A DNA stretch of 64,000 nt from Caballeronia jiangsuensis. GTDB lineage: Bacteria; Pseudomonadota; Gammaproteobacteria; Burkholderiales; Burkholderiaceae. The notes beneath the pieces were generated by a model. It saw only the letters and a program-made list of their open reading frames with translations, made no database searches and had not been told where the DNA came from. Numbering within the stretch: the stretch's first letter is position 1; every line of letters begins with the position of its first letter. The position numbers and the translations under genes are program-made. The DNA is taken from the NCBI GenBank assembly GCA_000648925.1, contig JFHF01000041.1, positions 1-64,000 on the forward strand, written 5' to 3'. Below, piece after piece: positions 36,216-44,448 of this stretch.

Positions 36216-37196
36216 ATGGCTTTCGTCATCTGGTCACGGCGAACCATGTCCCGCCAGCGCATCCGCTTCGTCGAGGCACGCACGGCGCGCGCCATCGCCA
36301 TCATCGGCGCGATCACGCTGCTGATCGCCGCGCTCGCGCTCGGCATCGCCATCGGCACGATGTTCGGCCGCAGCCATCTCGGCGAGGAGCGGGCGCTGAT
36401 GTCGCGCCGCTCGTACGAGATCGAAGAGCTCGGCCGCATCAATGCCGCGCTGATCGAACTCGCGCCGCGCGTCGAAGGGCTGTCGGCGGAAGTGAACGAG
36501 CTGCACGAGTTCGACGCGCATCTGAAGGCCGCGCACGGCACGGGCGGCACGTCCGGCGTGCACGACGTGCCGCCGCTGCCGGACAGCGAGGAACCGGCAT
36601 CGTCGCTCGACGGCGCCGGCGGCCCGGCGCTGCCGCCGCGTCTTTGCGATGCCGGCCAGGCGACGACGGGCGCGCCGCGGCAGCGCCTGAAAAGCACGCA
36701 ACGCATCATCGATTGCCTGAACGACGAAGTCTCGCAGTTACAGACGCAGACGCTCGCGCACTATGCCGCGTACATGGCGTTTCCCGGCCGCGAACCGGCG
36801 CCCGGCGCGCGCAGCGGCTCGCCTTACGGCAATCGTCTGGACCCGTTCACCGGGCATCTGAGCTTTCATCCGGGCGTCGATCTCGTCGCGCCAACCGGCA
36901 CGCCGATCCTCGCGAGCGCGGGCGGACGCGTCGTGCAGGCCGGAGAGCGCAATGGCTACGGCAACGCGGTCGATATCCGTCACGGCGACGGCACGATGAC
37001 GCGCTATGGACATGCATCGCGCGTGCTCGTCAAAACCGGCGACTACGTGATGCCCGGACAGGAGATCGCGGAAGTCGGCTCGACCGGACGCTCCACGGGC
37101 CCGCATCTGCATTTCGAAGTGATCGTCGACGGCGCGCAGATCAATCCCTCACCTTATCTCGCGCTCTTCAGGCGCAAGCAGAATGCGCAAAGTTGA
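36216..37196 (+). CDS. M23-family metallopeptidase (LytM-type, membrane-anchored)
   Basis: A 326-residue inner-membrane protein with its C-terminal peptidase domain in the periplasm. Residues about 27-50 form a membrane helix (IAIIGAITLLIAALALGIAI), followed by a coiled-coil and linker. The peptidase domain (205-310) keeps the zinc ligands HPGVD (His218, Asp222) and HLH (His297, His299) plus His266 in YGHAS, so it should be active against peptidoglycan cross-bridges. The next gene overlaps by 14 bp and a bactofilin follows, a neighbourhood linked to cell-shape control. A downstream ATG at 36246 is an alternative start. Confidence 0.87.
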   Translation: MAFVIWSRRTMSRQRIRFVEARTARAIAIIGAITLLIAALALGIAIGTMFGRSHLGEERALMSRRSYEIEELGRINAALIELAPRVEGLSAEVNELHEFDAHLKAAHGTGGTSGVHDVPPLPDSEEPASSLDGAGGPALPPRLCDAGQATTGAPRQRLKSTQRIIDCLNDEVSQLQTQTLAHYAAYMAFPGREPAPGARSGSPYGNRLDPFTGHLSFHPGVDLVAPTGTPILASAGGRVVQAGERNGYGNAVDIRHGDGTMTRYGHASRVLVKTGDYVMPGQEIAEVGSTGRSTGPHLHFEVIVDGAQINPSPYLALFRRKQNAQS

Positions 37197-37548
37197 TTCG
37201 AAGCGGCTGTCGCTGCAACTGACTCGCCAGTCCTATTCGCTCACGCCCAAGCGCGGCGCGGGCATCTGGCTGGGCTTGATCGCGGCCGTCTGCGCGATTG
37301 CCGCGCTCGCTGCCGCGGGCTTCGCGCTCAAGCGTTCGAACGAGGACGCGCACAAGCTCGACGCGCTCTGCGCGCCGCCCGCCTCCGAGCAGACGTTGCG
37401 CGATCAGCTCGCGCATGCGCAACTCGCACTCGAACAGGAAGCGGCGACCCGCGCGACGCTGGAACAGCGCGTAACGGACGGCACGGCCGAGATTCAGCGT
37501 CTGCAGACCGATCTCGTTTTCCTCAAGAAACAGCACAAGACCGATTGA
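37183..37548 (+). CDS. Membrane protein with periplasmic coiled coil (M23/bactofilin cluster)
   Basis: A 121-residue protein with one membrane helix (GIWLGLIAAVCAIAALAAAG, about 27-46) and a C-terminal heptad-rich region (LRDQLAHAQLALEQEAATRA and onward) predicted as a coiled coil. Its start overlaps the M23 gene by 14 bp, so translation is coupled. I do not know a named family. The layout suggests a bitopic adaptor that links the membrane-bound M23 peptidase to the cytoplasmic bactofilin scaffold; this is inference. Confidence 0.7.
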   Translation: MRKVDSKRLSLQLTRQSYSLTPKRGAGIWLGLIAAVCAIAALAAAGFALKRSNEDAHKLDALCAPPASEQTLRDQLAHAQLALEQEAATRATLEQRVTDGTAEIQRLQTDLVFLKKQHKTD

Positions 37549-37606
37549 GCGGCACGCCTCGCACGCTCGCTTCGTGTAACCCCTCACCGCATCGCAAGGA
37601 CTCGAC

Positions 37607-38041
37607 ATGTTTTCATCCAAGAAGGATTCCAACGGCGTCAAGATGGCCAAGCTCGCGACGCTCGTCGCGCATAACGTTCATATCTCCGGCGACCTCGAAT
37701 TCAGCGAGGGCCTGCGCATGGACGGCCAGGTGACGGGCAACGTGAGCGGCCGCCCCGGCGAAGAGACGCTGCTCGTCGTGAGCGATCAGGGCGCGATTCG
37801 CGGCAATGTGAGCGCCTACGATGTCATCATCAACGGCTGCGTGACGGGCGATGTCACCGTCGCGCATTTCGTCGAACTTCAGTCCAACGCGCGCGTGCTG
37901 GGCAACATCTACTATCAGCAGTTGCGCATGGATATCGGCGCGACCGTCGAAGGCAAGCTGACCAAGTTCGATTCGCAGTCCGCGCATGTTCCGACGCTGC
38001 CCGCGCCGCCCGAATACACCATGGACTTCAGCACGAACTGA
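37607..38041 (+). CDS. Bactofilin
   Basis: A 144-residue bactofilin-family protein. The conserved core is a right-handed beta-helix of short repeats, seen here as VHISGDLEFSEGLRMDGQVT followed by GNVSG, VSDQGAIRGNVSAYDVIING and ARVLGNIYYQQL. Bactofilins polymerise without nucleotides into cytoskeletal filaments that position cell-wall enzymes. Short disordered ends flank the core. It lies 58 bp after the coiled-coil protein and is the last gene of the M23 cluster. Confidence 0.9.
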   Translation: MFSSKKDSNGVKMAKLATLVAHNVHISGDLEFSEGLRMDGQVTGNVSGRPGEETLLVVSDQGAIRGNVSAYDVIINGCVTGDVTVAHFVELQSNARVLGNIYYQQLRMDIGATVEGKLTKFDSQSAHVPTLPAPPEYTMDFSTN

Positions 38042-38212
38042 CGGCAGGCGACGAGCGCCGCACGATCAACGCTCGTTGGCAACAGTGCGCATGTCCAGCT
38101 AAGATTCGATGGATGGAGGCCACGCGCTCGCGCCCCACGCGAATCATCACGCGACTTCGAGCGCCCATCGACGCGTGGCCGGTGACATCGAAATAACTAT
38201 AAAGGGCGCCCC

Positions 38213-39190
38213 ATGCTGGTCAATTGCGCGGCTTATCAGAACGGCCGGAAACTCGCGGACGTCAATATCGACGATATCAACGCCTATCGCGATATGCCCG
38301 ACTCTTTCATTTGGGTTGCATTGAAGGAGCCCGGTCCCGGCGAACTCGCGCATATGACACACCAGTTCGGTCTGCATGAACTGGCGGTCGAAGATGCGCA
38401 GCATGGTCATCAGCGGCCGAAGATCGAGGAATACGGCGACTCGCTGTTCGCGGTCTTCCATACCGTCGAGTTCGATGAAGAAGGCGAGGTGCTCGTCGGC
38501 GAGATGAACGTGTTCGTCGGCAGAAACTATGTGCTCTCGGTGCGCAATCGCACGACGCAAGGCTTTCAGGAAGTGCGCAAGCGCTGCGAGCGCGAGCCGC
38601 ATCTGCTCAAGCACGGGCCGGCCTTCGTGATGTACGCGCTGCTCGATGCCGTCGTCGATCGATACTTTCCCGTGCTGGAAACGCTCGGCGCCGAAGTCGA
38701 CGAAGTGGAAGAGCGCATCTTCGAACAGAAAGGCTCGGTGGAATCGCGCGAGATCATCGAGGATCTTTACTCGCTGAAGCGGCGCATGACGATCCTTCAG
38801 CATCACACGGCGCCACTGCTCGAAGCCGTCAGCAAACTGTATGGCGGGCGCTCGCCGGGTGTGTGCTCGGGCATGCAGGAATACTTCCGCGACGTGTACG
38901 ACCACCTGCTGCGCATCGTGAAGACGATCGAAGGGCGTCGTGAAATGATCGTCACGGCGATTCAGGTGAATCTCGGCCTGATCGCGCTCGCGGAAAGCGA
39001 AGTGACCAAGCGCCTCGGCTCCTTCGCGGCCCTCTTCGCGGTGCCGACGATGATCGCCGGCATCTACGGCATGAACTTCAAATCGATTCCGGAGCTCGAC
39101 TGGATCTATGGCTATCCGACCTGTCTCGCGGTTATGCTGATCGTCGATCTCGTGCTTTACTGGCGCTTCAAGAAGGCCGGCTGGCTGTAG
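38213..39190 (+). CDS. corA: CorA-family magnesium/cobalt transporter
   Basis: A 325-residue CorA channel subunit. Most of the protein is the cytoplasmic funnel domain with a long stalk helix, and two membrane helices are at the C-terminus. The selectivity signature GMNFKSIPELDW lies between them (about residue 287), and AGIYGMN is the standard extended form. The C-terminus is basic (RFKKAGWL). AAAGGG precedes the ATG. It is probably monocistronic. Confidence 0.92.
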   Translation: MLVNCAAYQNGRKLADVNIDDINAYRDMPDSFIWVALKEPGPGELAHMTHQFGLHELAVEDAQHGHQRPKIEEYGDSLFAVFHTVEFDEEGEVLVGEMNVFVGRNYVLSVRNRTTQGFQEVRKRCEREPHLLKHGPAFVMYALLDAVVDRYFPVLETLGAEVDEVEERIFEQKGSVESREIIEDLYSLKRRMTILQHHTAPLLEAVSKLYGGRSPGVCSGMQEYFRDVYDHLLRIVKTIEGRREMIVTAIQVNLGLIALAESEVTKRLGSFAALFAVPTMIAGIYGMNFKSIPELDWIYGYPTCLAVMLIVDLVLYWRFKKAGWL

Positions 39191-39629
39191 CGAGAAAGCG
39201 TCTTTCAGGAACCTTCAGGCGAAATTCATTGTCTAATCAAGCGATTTGCGCGAGAATGCGGAGTGGGCTTGCAAACAGGCCCATCGACCGCATATGACGT
39301 GAACGCACGTCGCATTTTCACCGCTTTTCGTATCAACCGCACGTCGGCCATGCTGTTCGCCGATGTCGCCGTCCCGGTCATGCCGGCCACGGCGCGCCGC
39401 CTCCGCGGTTCGCCCTGTCGTCCGGCCTATGCCGTCAAGCTCACAACGAGCCTGAAATAGAGACGCGGCGCGCTCCGATCGCACGTTTGATCGTGCCGGA
39501 CGTGCCAGGCCACGCTTTGCATCGAATCTCACGTTTCGTAGCGACGCAGCCTGCGGGCAGCGGCGCTCGACGCTTCATCGGCGTAGGATTCGCAGATGCA
39601 CCCATTACTAATCATCACAGGAGCCCCAT
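39191..39629. other. Intergenic stretch before infA, no gene seen
   Basis: These 439 bp have only frames with arginine/alanine-rich shadow composition. No terminator hairpin or clear promoter is visible. The leader of infA may be long, or its promoter is close to 39550-39600. Confidence 0.45.
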
Positions 39630-39896
39630 ATGGCGAAAGAAGAACTCATCGAACTCGACGGCATCGTTGACGAAGTGCTTCCCGACAGCCGCTATCGCGT
39701 GACGCTGGACAATGGCGTTGTCGTGGGCGCGTACGCCTCGGGCCGCATGCGCAAGAACCACATCCGTATTCTGGCCGGCGATCGCGTGACGCTGGAACTG
39801 TCGGTGTACGACCTGACGAAGGGCCGCATCAACTTCCGTCACAAGGACGAGCGCGCCAGCGGCGGCGGTCCGCGTGCCCCGATGCGCCGTCGTTGA
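39630..39896 (+). CDS. infA: Translation initiation factor IF-1
   Basis: An 88-residue S1-like OB-fold protein. It starts MAKEELIELDGIVDEVLPDS and contains GRMRKNHIRILAGDRVTLEL, the IF-1 core that binds the ribosomal A site. The C-terminal tail (GGGPRAPMRRR) is basic and about fifteen residues longer than in standard 72-residue IF-1. The usual copy in this group lies in the ribosomal-protein operon, while this one stands alone near corA, so it is likely the second, longer paralogue found in Burkholderiales. AGGAG lies six bases before the ATG. Confidence 0.92.
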   Translation: MAKEELIELDGIVDEVLPDSRYRVTLDNGVVVGAYASGRMRKNHIRILAGDRVTLELSVYDLTKGRINFRHKDERASGGGPRAPMRRR

Positions 39897-40055
39897 TGCC
39901 TGACCGCCTCATCTGATTCATCCAGCGTGAGCCTGATCCGCAGCGCACGCTTCTGAACCAACCCGCGGATCACCTGTACTTCGACGCGGCCGCATGCCCC
40001 GCGCCTGGCCGTTCAAGGCTGCGCGACGCGTCGATGCCCCCTTTCCCGCAGCACC

Positions 40056-40940
40056 TCAAACCGCACCGCGCGCCGCCAGCAGCGCGTCGATGCCGATCGC
40101 GAAGCCGTCCTCGTCGTTGCTCTTCGACACCAGGCTCGCCTGACGCTGCACGGTGTCGGATGCCTGCCCCATCGCGATCGATACACCCGCGATCTCGAAC
40201 ATCGCCACATCGTTGCCCATGTCGCCGAGCACGGCCACGCGTTCCAGCGGCACGCCCGCGATGTGCGCGAGTTCGCGCACCGCGGTGCCCTTGTTCGCCG
40301 CGAGGCTCGTGACGTCGAGATAGTAGGTCTGCGAGCGCGCCGCATGACCGCGGCCTTCCAGTTGCCGCTGCAAATCGCTTTCCACGCGCGCGAGCAGCGC
40401 CGTATCGGCGGTCGAGCCGACGATCTTGTCGACCGCGTCGAGATCGACATCGTCGAAGCGCGTCACGCGCACGCCCTCATAGCCGACCGTGCGCGTTTCG
40501 AGCGGCACGTACGTGCCTTCGGGATTCGTCAGATACCACGCATCGTCGATGAACACCCACGCGTCCACGTTCGCGGCGGCGAGCGCTTCGAGCGTGGTCT
40601 GCACGACATCGCGCGGCAATTTGTGCGACGACAGCACCTCCCACGTGTCCGGCCTGACGAGACTGCCGCCGTTGTACGACGCATACGGCATATCGACCGA
40701 AAGCGCCTCCACGATATGCCGCATGCCCTTGCCCGGCCTGCTGCTGGCCACGGTGAAGTGCACGCCGGCTTCGCGCAGGCGGTGCACGGCGTCCTTCGCG
40801 GGCTGGCCGAGCGCCTTGTCGGTGTAGAGCAGCGTGCCGTCGCAATCGGTGACGACGAGTTCCACCTTCGCGAGCGCCTCGAAGGCCGCGGCGCCGTCGC
40901 CGGTCGCGCTGTGCAGGCCGTACTTGCCTTGAGCGTTCAT
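40056..40940 (-). CDS. HAD-superfamily hydrolase, Cof type
   Basis: A 294-residue HAD phosphatase of the Cof/YidA subfamily. Motif I is VVTDCDGTL (the usual nucleophile DxD with Asp and the acid two residues later), motif II is TVASSRPGKG, and motifs III-IV are NKGTAVREL and LGDMGNDVAMFE. Members dephosphorylate sugar phosphates and related compounds in the cytoplasm. The start overlaps the ppgK stop by one base (TGATG), so the genes are coupled. With zwf and ppgK, a role in trimming glucose-6-phosphate or a related sugar phosphate is plausible. Confidence 0.85.
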   Translation of the reverse strand: MNAQGKYGLHSATGDGAAAFEALAKVELVVTDCDGTLLYTDKALGQPAKDAVHRLREAGVHFTVASSRPGKGMRHIVEALSVDMPYASYNGGSLVRPDTWEVLSSHKLPRDVVQTTLEALAAANVDAWVFIDDAWYLTNPEGTYVPLETRTVGYEGVRVTRFDDVDLDAVDKIVGSTADTALLARVESDLQRQLEGRGHAARSQTYYLDVTSLAANKGTAVRELAHIAGVPLERVAVLGDMGNDVAMFEIAGVSIAMGQASDTVQRQASLVSKSNDEDGFAIGIDALLAARGAV

Positions 40941-41761
40941 CAGTGCGCCCCTTCCCGCTGATTGAAGTGCGGCAACTGCCGCGTCTCGCGCACCGAGCGC
41001 GGATGCCACAGCCGCGCGCCGCCTTCGATGCCCGCCGCGTTCGACACGATCGCCACGTTATCCGGCAGCTTGAACTTGATGTGCGCCGCGTTGCCGCCGC
41101 CGATCCAGAGCTTGTCGTAGTTCACGAGCGTCGCAAGAATGCCGATGATCTTCTCCACGCGCCTGCTCCAGCGTTTCTTGCCCGCCTTCTCGCGCGCCGC
41201 GTTGCCGATGTATTCGTCGTAGGTCTTGTCCTTCGCGACCGGATGATGCGCGAGTTCGAGATGCGGCATCAATTCGCCGTCGCGAAAGAGCGCGGTGCCC
41301 GCACCCGTACCGAGCGTCAACACCATTTCGATGCCGCGCCCTTCGATCGCCGCGAGTCCCTGCATTTCGGCATCGTTGATCATGCGCGCGGGCATACCGC
41401 CGAGGCGCTCGGAAATCAGTTGCGCGAGCGGTACGCCGCGCCAGGCCGGCGTGCCGAGATTCGGCGCGGTCAACACGACGTTCTCGCGCACGACGCCCGG
41501 AAAGCCGATGGAGATATGCGTCGGCGGCTCCGCGACGATCGGTTTGATGAGTTCGATGAGCGTCTCCACGACCACATCGGGCTTCGCCGGATGCGGCGTC
41601 GCCACGCGCACGCGGTCGCTCTTCATCTCGCCATCCTCGGAGATGATGGCCGCCTTCAACCCGGTCCCGCCGATATCGATCGCGAGAATCCGTTCGGCCT
41701 TGATCGCGAGTTTGTCCGCCGACACATGCGTTTTCTGTTTGGCTCTTGATTCTGTGCTCAC
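40940..41761 (-). CDS. ppgK: Polyphosphate glucokinase (ROK family)
   Basis: A 273-residue ROK-type kinase that phosphorylates glucose with polyphosphate. The phosphate-1 motif is LAIDIGGTGLKAAII, and LTLGTGAGTALFRDG is the phosphate-2 region. The stretch DEYIGNAAREKAGKKRWSRR and the ISIGFPGVV block are typical of polyphosphate glucokinases. The best start is GTG at 41761, with AAGGA about ten bases upstream; a start at 41827 would overlap the zwf gene by 37 bp. It is the middle gene of zwf-ppgK-HAD, so it supplies glucose-6-phosphate to Zwf. Confidence 0.85.
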   Translation of the reverse strand: MSTESRAKQKTHVSADKLAIKAERILAIDIGGTGLKAAIISEDGEMKSDRVRVATPHPAKPDVVVETLIELIKPIVAEPPTHISIGFPGVVRENVVLTAPNLGTPAWRGVPLAQLISERLGGMPARMINDAEMQGLAAIEGRGIEMVLTLGTGAGTALFRDGELMPHLELAHHPVAKDKTYDEYIGNAAREKAGKKRWSRRVEKIIGILATLVNYDKLWIGGGNAAHIKFKLPDNVAIVSNAAGIEGGARLWHPRSVRETRQLPHFNQREGAH

Positions 41762-41790
41762 GCTCGTTGTCCTTATGATTGTTGATGAGG

Positions 41791-43356
41791 TCAGTCTTTC
41801 TTGCGCGTATCGGTCAGCGCACGCCATGTGCGGCCGTCCTGCGCCAGCAATTTATCCGACTGCTCCGGTCCCGCACTACCCGCCGCATAGCCGTGCACGG
41901 CGAGCGGGCTGTCCGGATGCAGCACGCGATCCACCGCCGCCCACGCCGTCTCGATGCTGTCCGCGCGCTGGAAGAGCGTGGCATCGCCGAGCATGCAGTC
42001 GTAGAGCAGCGTCTCGTAACCGACGTTCGCCCGCTCCGCGAAGAAGTCCGCGTAGTTGAAGGCCGATCGCACCTTGCCGATCTGCATCACCGGCCCCGGC
42101 ACCTTCACGTTGAAGTCGAACGTCGTGCCGTGCGCCGGATCGATGCGCAGCGTGAACACGTTCGGCGTGAGTGCATCGACGGGCGTATCGCGAAACAGCA
42201 GAAACGGCACGGCTTTCAGTTGCACCGAAATCTCCGTGCGCCGCTCGGTCAGCCGCTTGCCGGTGCGCAGATAGAACGGCACGCCCGCCCAGCGCCAGTT
42301 CTCGACATACACGCGCGCCGCCGCATAGGTTTCAGTGCGGCTGTCCTTCGCGACGCCCGGCTCTTCCTTGTAACCCGGCCCGGCCGGTCCGGCTTCATAC
42401 TGACCGAGCACGACATCGTTCGCTGTGAGCGGGCGGATCGCATCGAAGACTTCGGCTTTGCGGTCACGCACGGATTCGGCATCGAAGGAATTGGGCGGCT
42501 CCATCGCCACCATGCCGAGCAACTGGAACAGATGGTTCGGCAACATGTCGCGAAACGCGCCGGTCTGCTCGTAGAACTTGCCGCGCCCTTCCACGCCGAT
42601 CGTCTCCGCCGCCGTGATCTGCACGTTGTCGATGTATTCGCGCCGCCAGATCGGCTCGAACATCGCGTTGGCGAAGCGCACGGCGAGAATGCTCTGCACC
42701 GTGTCCTTGCCGAGAAAATGGTCGATCCGATACACCTGCGACTCGTCCGCGAATTTGAGGATGCAGGCGTTGAGCGCCTTTGCGGACGCGAGATCGGTCC
42801 CGAACGGCTTTTCGATGACGAGCCGCCTGAAGTTGCCGTCCTTCTCTTCGAGCAGGCCCGCCGCGCCGAGATGCTCGATGATCGGCTGGAAAAAGCGCGC
42901 GCCCACCGCGAGGTAGAACATGATGTTGCCTGACTTCGCTTTCGCGAGCCGCGCCTTGAGCCGCGCGAAGGTCTCGTCTTCCTCGAATTCGCCCGGGAAA
43001 TACTCGAGCCGTCCGACGACCCAGTTCCATGCCTCTTCGTTCAACTGCGACGTGTGAAACGTGGCGGCCTTGTCGGCGGCGAAACCGCGCAGCGACTGCG
43101 TGAGCTCGTCGCGCCAATCGGACGTCTCGCGCTCGCCGTGGTTCACGCCGATGATTTCCATGCCGTCGTCGAGCAGCTTGTCGGCGGACAGGTTGTAGAG
43201 CGACGGCATCAGGAGCCGCTTGGTGAGATCGCCGCCGGCTCCGAAAATCACGAGCGTGCATGGCGGCGCGGGATGCTTGCCGGCGCATGTCGCGCTCGCC
43301 GGGTTCGCGGGATTCGCTTCGTTCGATTGATTCGCTTCGTTCGATTCTTTCGGCAT
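41791..43356 (-). CDS. zwf: Glucose-6-phosphate 1-dehydrogenase
   Basis: A 521-residue glucose-6-phosphate dehydrogenase, the first step of the pentose-phosphate and Entner-Doudoroff routes. The NADP fold is LVIFGAGGDLTKR (35-47), and the substrate motif is YRIDHFLGK (209-217). The N-terminus has an extra 25-residue tail with the hexapeptide SNEANQ/SNEANP repeated, encoded by an 18-bp tandem duplication. It is the first gene of an operon with ppgK (29 bp) and the HAD gene. AAGGGG precedes the ATG at 43356. Confidence 0.94.
   Translation of the reverse strand: MPKESNEANQSNEANPANPASATCAGKHPAPPCTLVIFGAGGDLTKRLLMPSLYNLSADKLLDDGMEIIGVNHGERETSDWRDELTQSLRGFAADKAATFHTSQLNEEAWNWVVGRLEYFPGEFEEDETFARLKARLAKAKSGNIMFYLAVGARFFQPIIEHLGAAGLLEEKDGNFRRLVIEKPFGTDLASAKALNACILKFADESQVYRIDHFLGKDTVQSILAVRFANAMFEPIWRREYIDNVQITAAETIGVEGRGKFYEQTGAFRDMLPNHLFQLLGMVAMEPPNSFDAESVRDRKAEVFDAIRPLTANDVVLGQYEAGPAGPGYKEEPGVAKDSRTETYAAARVYVENWRWAGVPFYLRTGKRLTERRTEISVQLKAVPFLLFRDTPVDALTPNVFTLRIDPAHGTTFDFNVKVPGPVMQIGKVRSAFNYADFFAERANVGYETLLYDCMLGDATLFQRADSIETAWAAVDRVLHPDSPLAVHGYAAGSAGPEQSDKLLAQDGRTWRALTDTRKKD
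43311..43346. repeat. Two perfect 18-bp tandem repeats in zwf
   Basis: GATTCGCTTCGTTCGATT occurs twice in direct succession (43311-43328 and 43329-43346). In frame on the minus strand it encodes two copies of a six-residue unit in the variable N-terminal tail of Zwf. Such units can expand or contract by slippage without frameshift. Confidence 0.85.
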
Positions 43357-43563
43357 GGCGTATCGCCCCTTGTCAGTTGCGCGTGAACATGGAAAGACCT
43401 TCGTCGATACGGCACAGTTCATTTCGATGGCGCACTACCCAGCCGCGCGCCAAAAAACGTATGCCGTTTGTAATTTTTAACCTTTCGTGTCGTAAAATAT
43501 GCGCGCTCGGCGCCTGCGCTCGCCGACCTTGCGACATCGAAGCCGACTCGAGGCCTGGACTAC

Positions 43564-44400
43564 ATGAACGCACACGACACTTCCATCGACCTTGCCGCTT
43601 ACTTCGAACGCATCGGCTTTTCCGGACCTGCGCGGCCCGCGCCGACGCTCGACACGCTGCGCGCGCTGCATCTGCTTCATCCCCAGGCCATTCCGTTCGA
43701 AAACCTCGACGTGCTGATCGGCCGTCCGGTGCGGCTCGATCTGGAATCGGTCCAGCGCAAACTCGTCGAAAGCCGGCGCGGCGGTTACTGCTACGAGCAT
43801 AACCTGCTGTTTCGCAGCGTACTGCAGACGCTGGGTTTTCGCGTGCGCAGCTTCGCGGGCCGCGTCCTCTGGGGCCGCGATGCGCCGGAGATGCCGGCGC
43901 GCACGCACATGCTTCTGCTCGTCGATCTCGACGAAGGCACGTTCCTCACCGACGTCGGTTTCGGCGGCATGACGCTGTCCGCGCCGCTCGCGCTCCAGAC
44001 GGGCCTCGAACAGATCACGCCCCACGGCGCCTTCCGCCTCGACGATGCCGGCGGCGAGCCGCCCGCGTATATCCTGCAGGCGCTCGTGAACGGCGCATGG
44101 ACGCGCGTGTATCGCTTCGACCTCGACCCGCAGTATGACGCCGACTACGAGATGGCCAACTATTTCGTGTCCGCTTATCCGCAGTCGATTTTCCTCCACA
44201 ACCTGCTGGCCGCGCGTCTCGCGCCGGGCAAACGTTTCGGCCTCTTCAACCGGCGCTTCTCGGCGCACGACGAACGCGAAGGCAGCGATCATCGCGAACT
44301 CGAAAGCGTCGCCGACCTGCGCCGCGTGCTCGAAAACGAGCTCGGCATTCGTCTGCCGGATGACGCCGGTCTCGACGCCGCGCTCGCCCGTCTGCCCTGA
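43564..44400 (+). CDS. nat: Arylamine N-acetyltransferase
   Basis: A 278-residue NAT enzyme that transfers acetyl groups from acetyl-CoA to arylamines and hydrazines. The catalytic triad is visible: Cys76 in RRGGYCYE, His115 in ARTHMLL and Asp130 in LTDVGFGG. The N-terminal PFENLDVLIGRP is the standard family sequence. The length is normal. It is divergent from zwf and 49 bp before a penicillin-binding protein gene; the two may share a transcript. Confidence 0.93.
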   Translation: MNAHDTSIDLAAYFERIGFSGPARPAPTLDTLRALHLLHPQAIPFENLDVLIGRPVRLDLESVQRKLVESRRGGYCYEHNLLFRSVLQTLGFRVRSFAGRVLWGRDAPEMPARTHMLLLVDLDEGTFLTDVGFGGMTLSAPLALQTGLEQITPHGAFRLDDAGGEPPAYILQALVNGAWTRVYRFDLDPQYDADYEMANYFVSAYPQSIFLHNLLAARLAPGKRFGLFNRRFSAHDEREGSDHRELESVADLRRVLENELGIRLPDDAGLDAALARLP

Positions 44401-44448
44401 TGCGCGGACACCCCGGCCGGCACAACCAAGCTTAATCACAGGACCACG

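Noticed and set aside
41762..41827. Upstream ATG start of ppgK at 41827
   Set aside because: It would overlap zwf by 37 bp and lacks a ribosome site; GTG at 41761 has AAGGA upstream.
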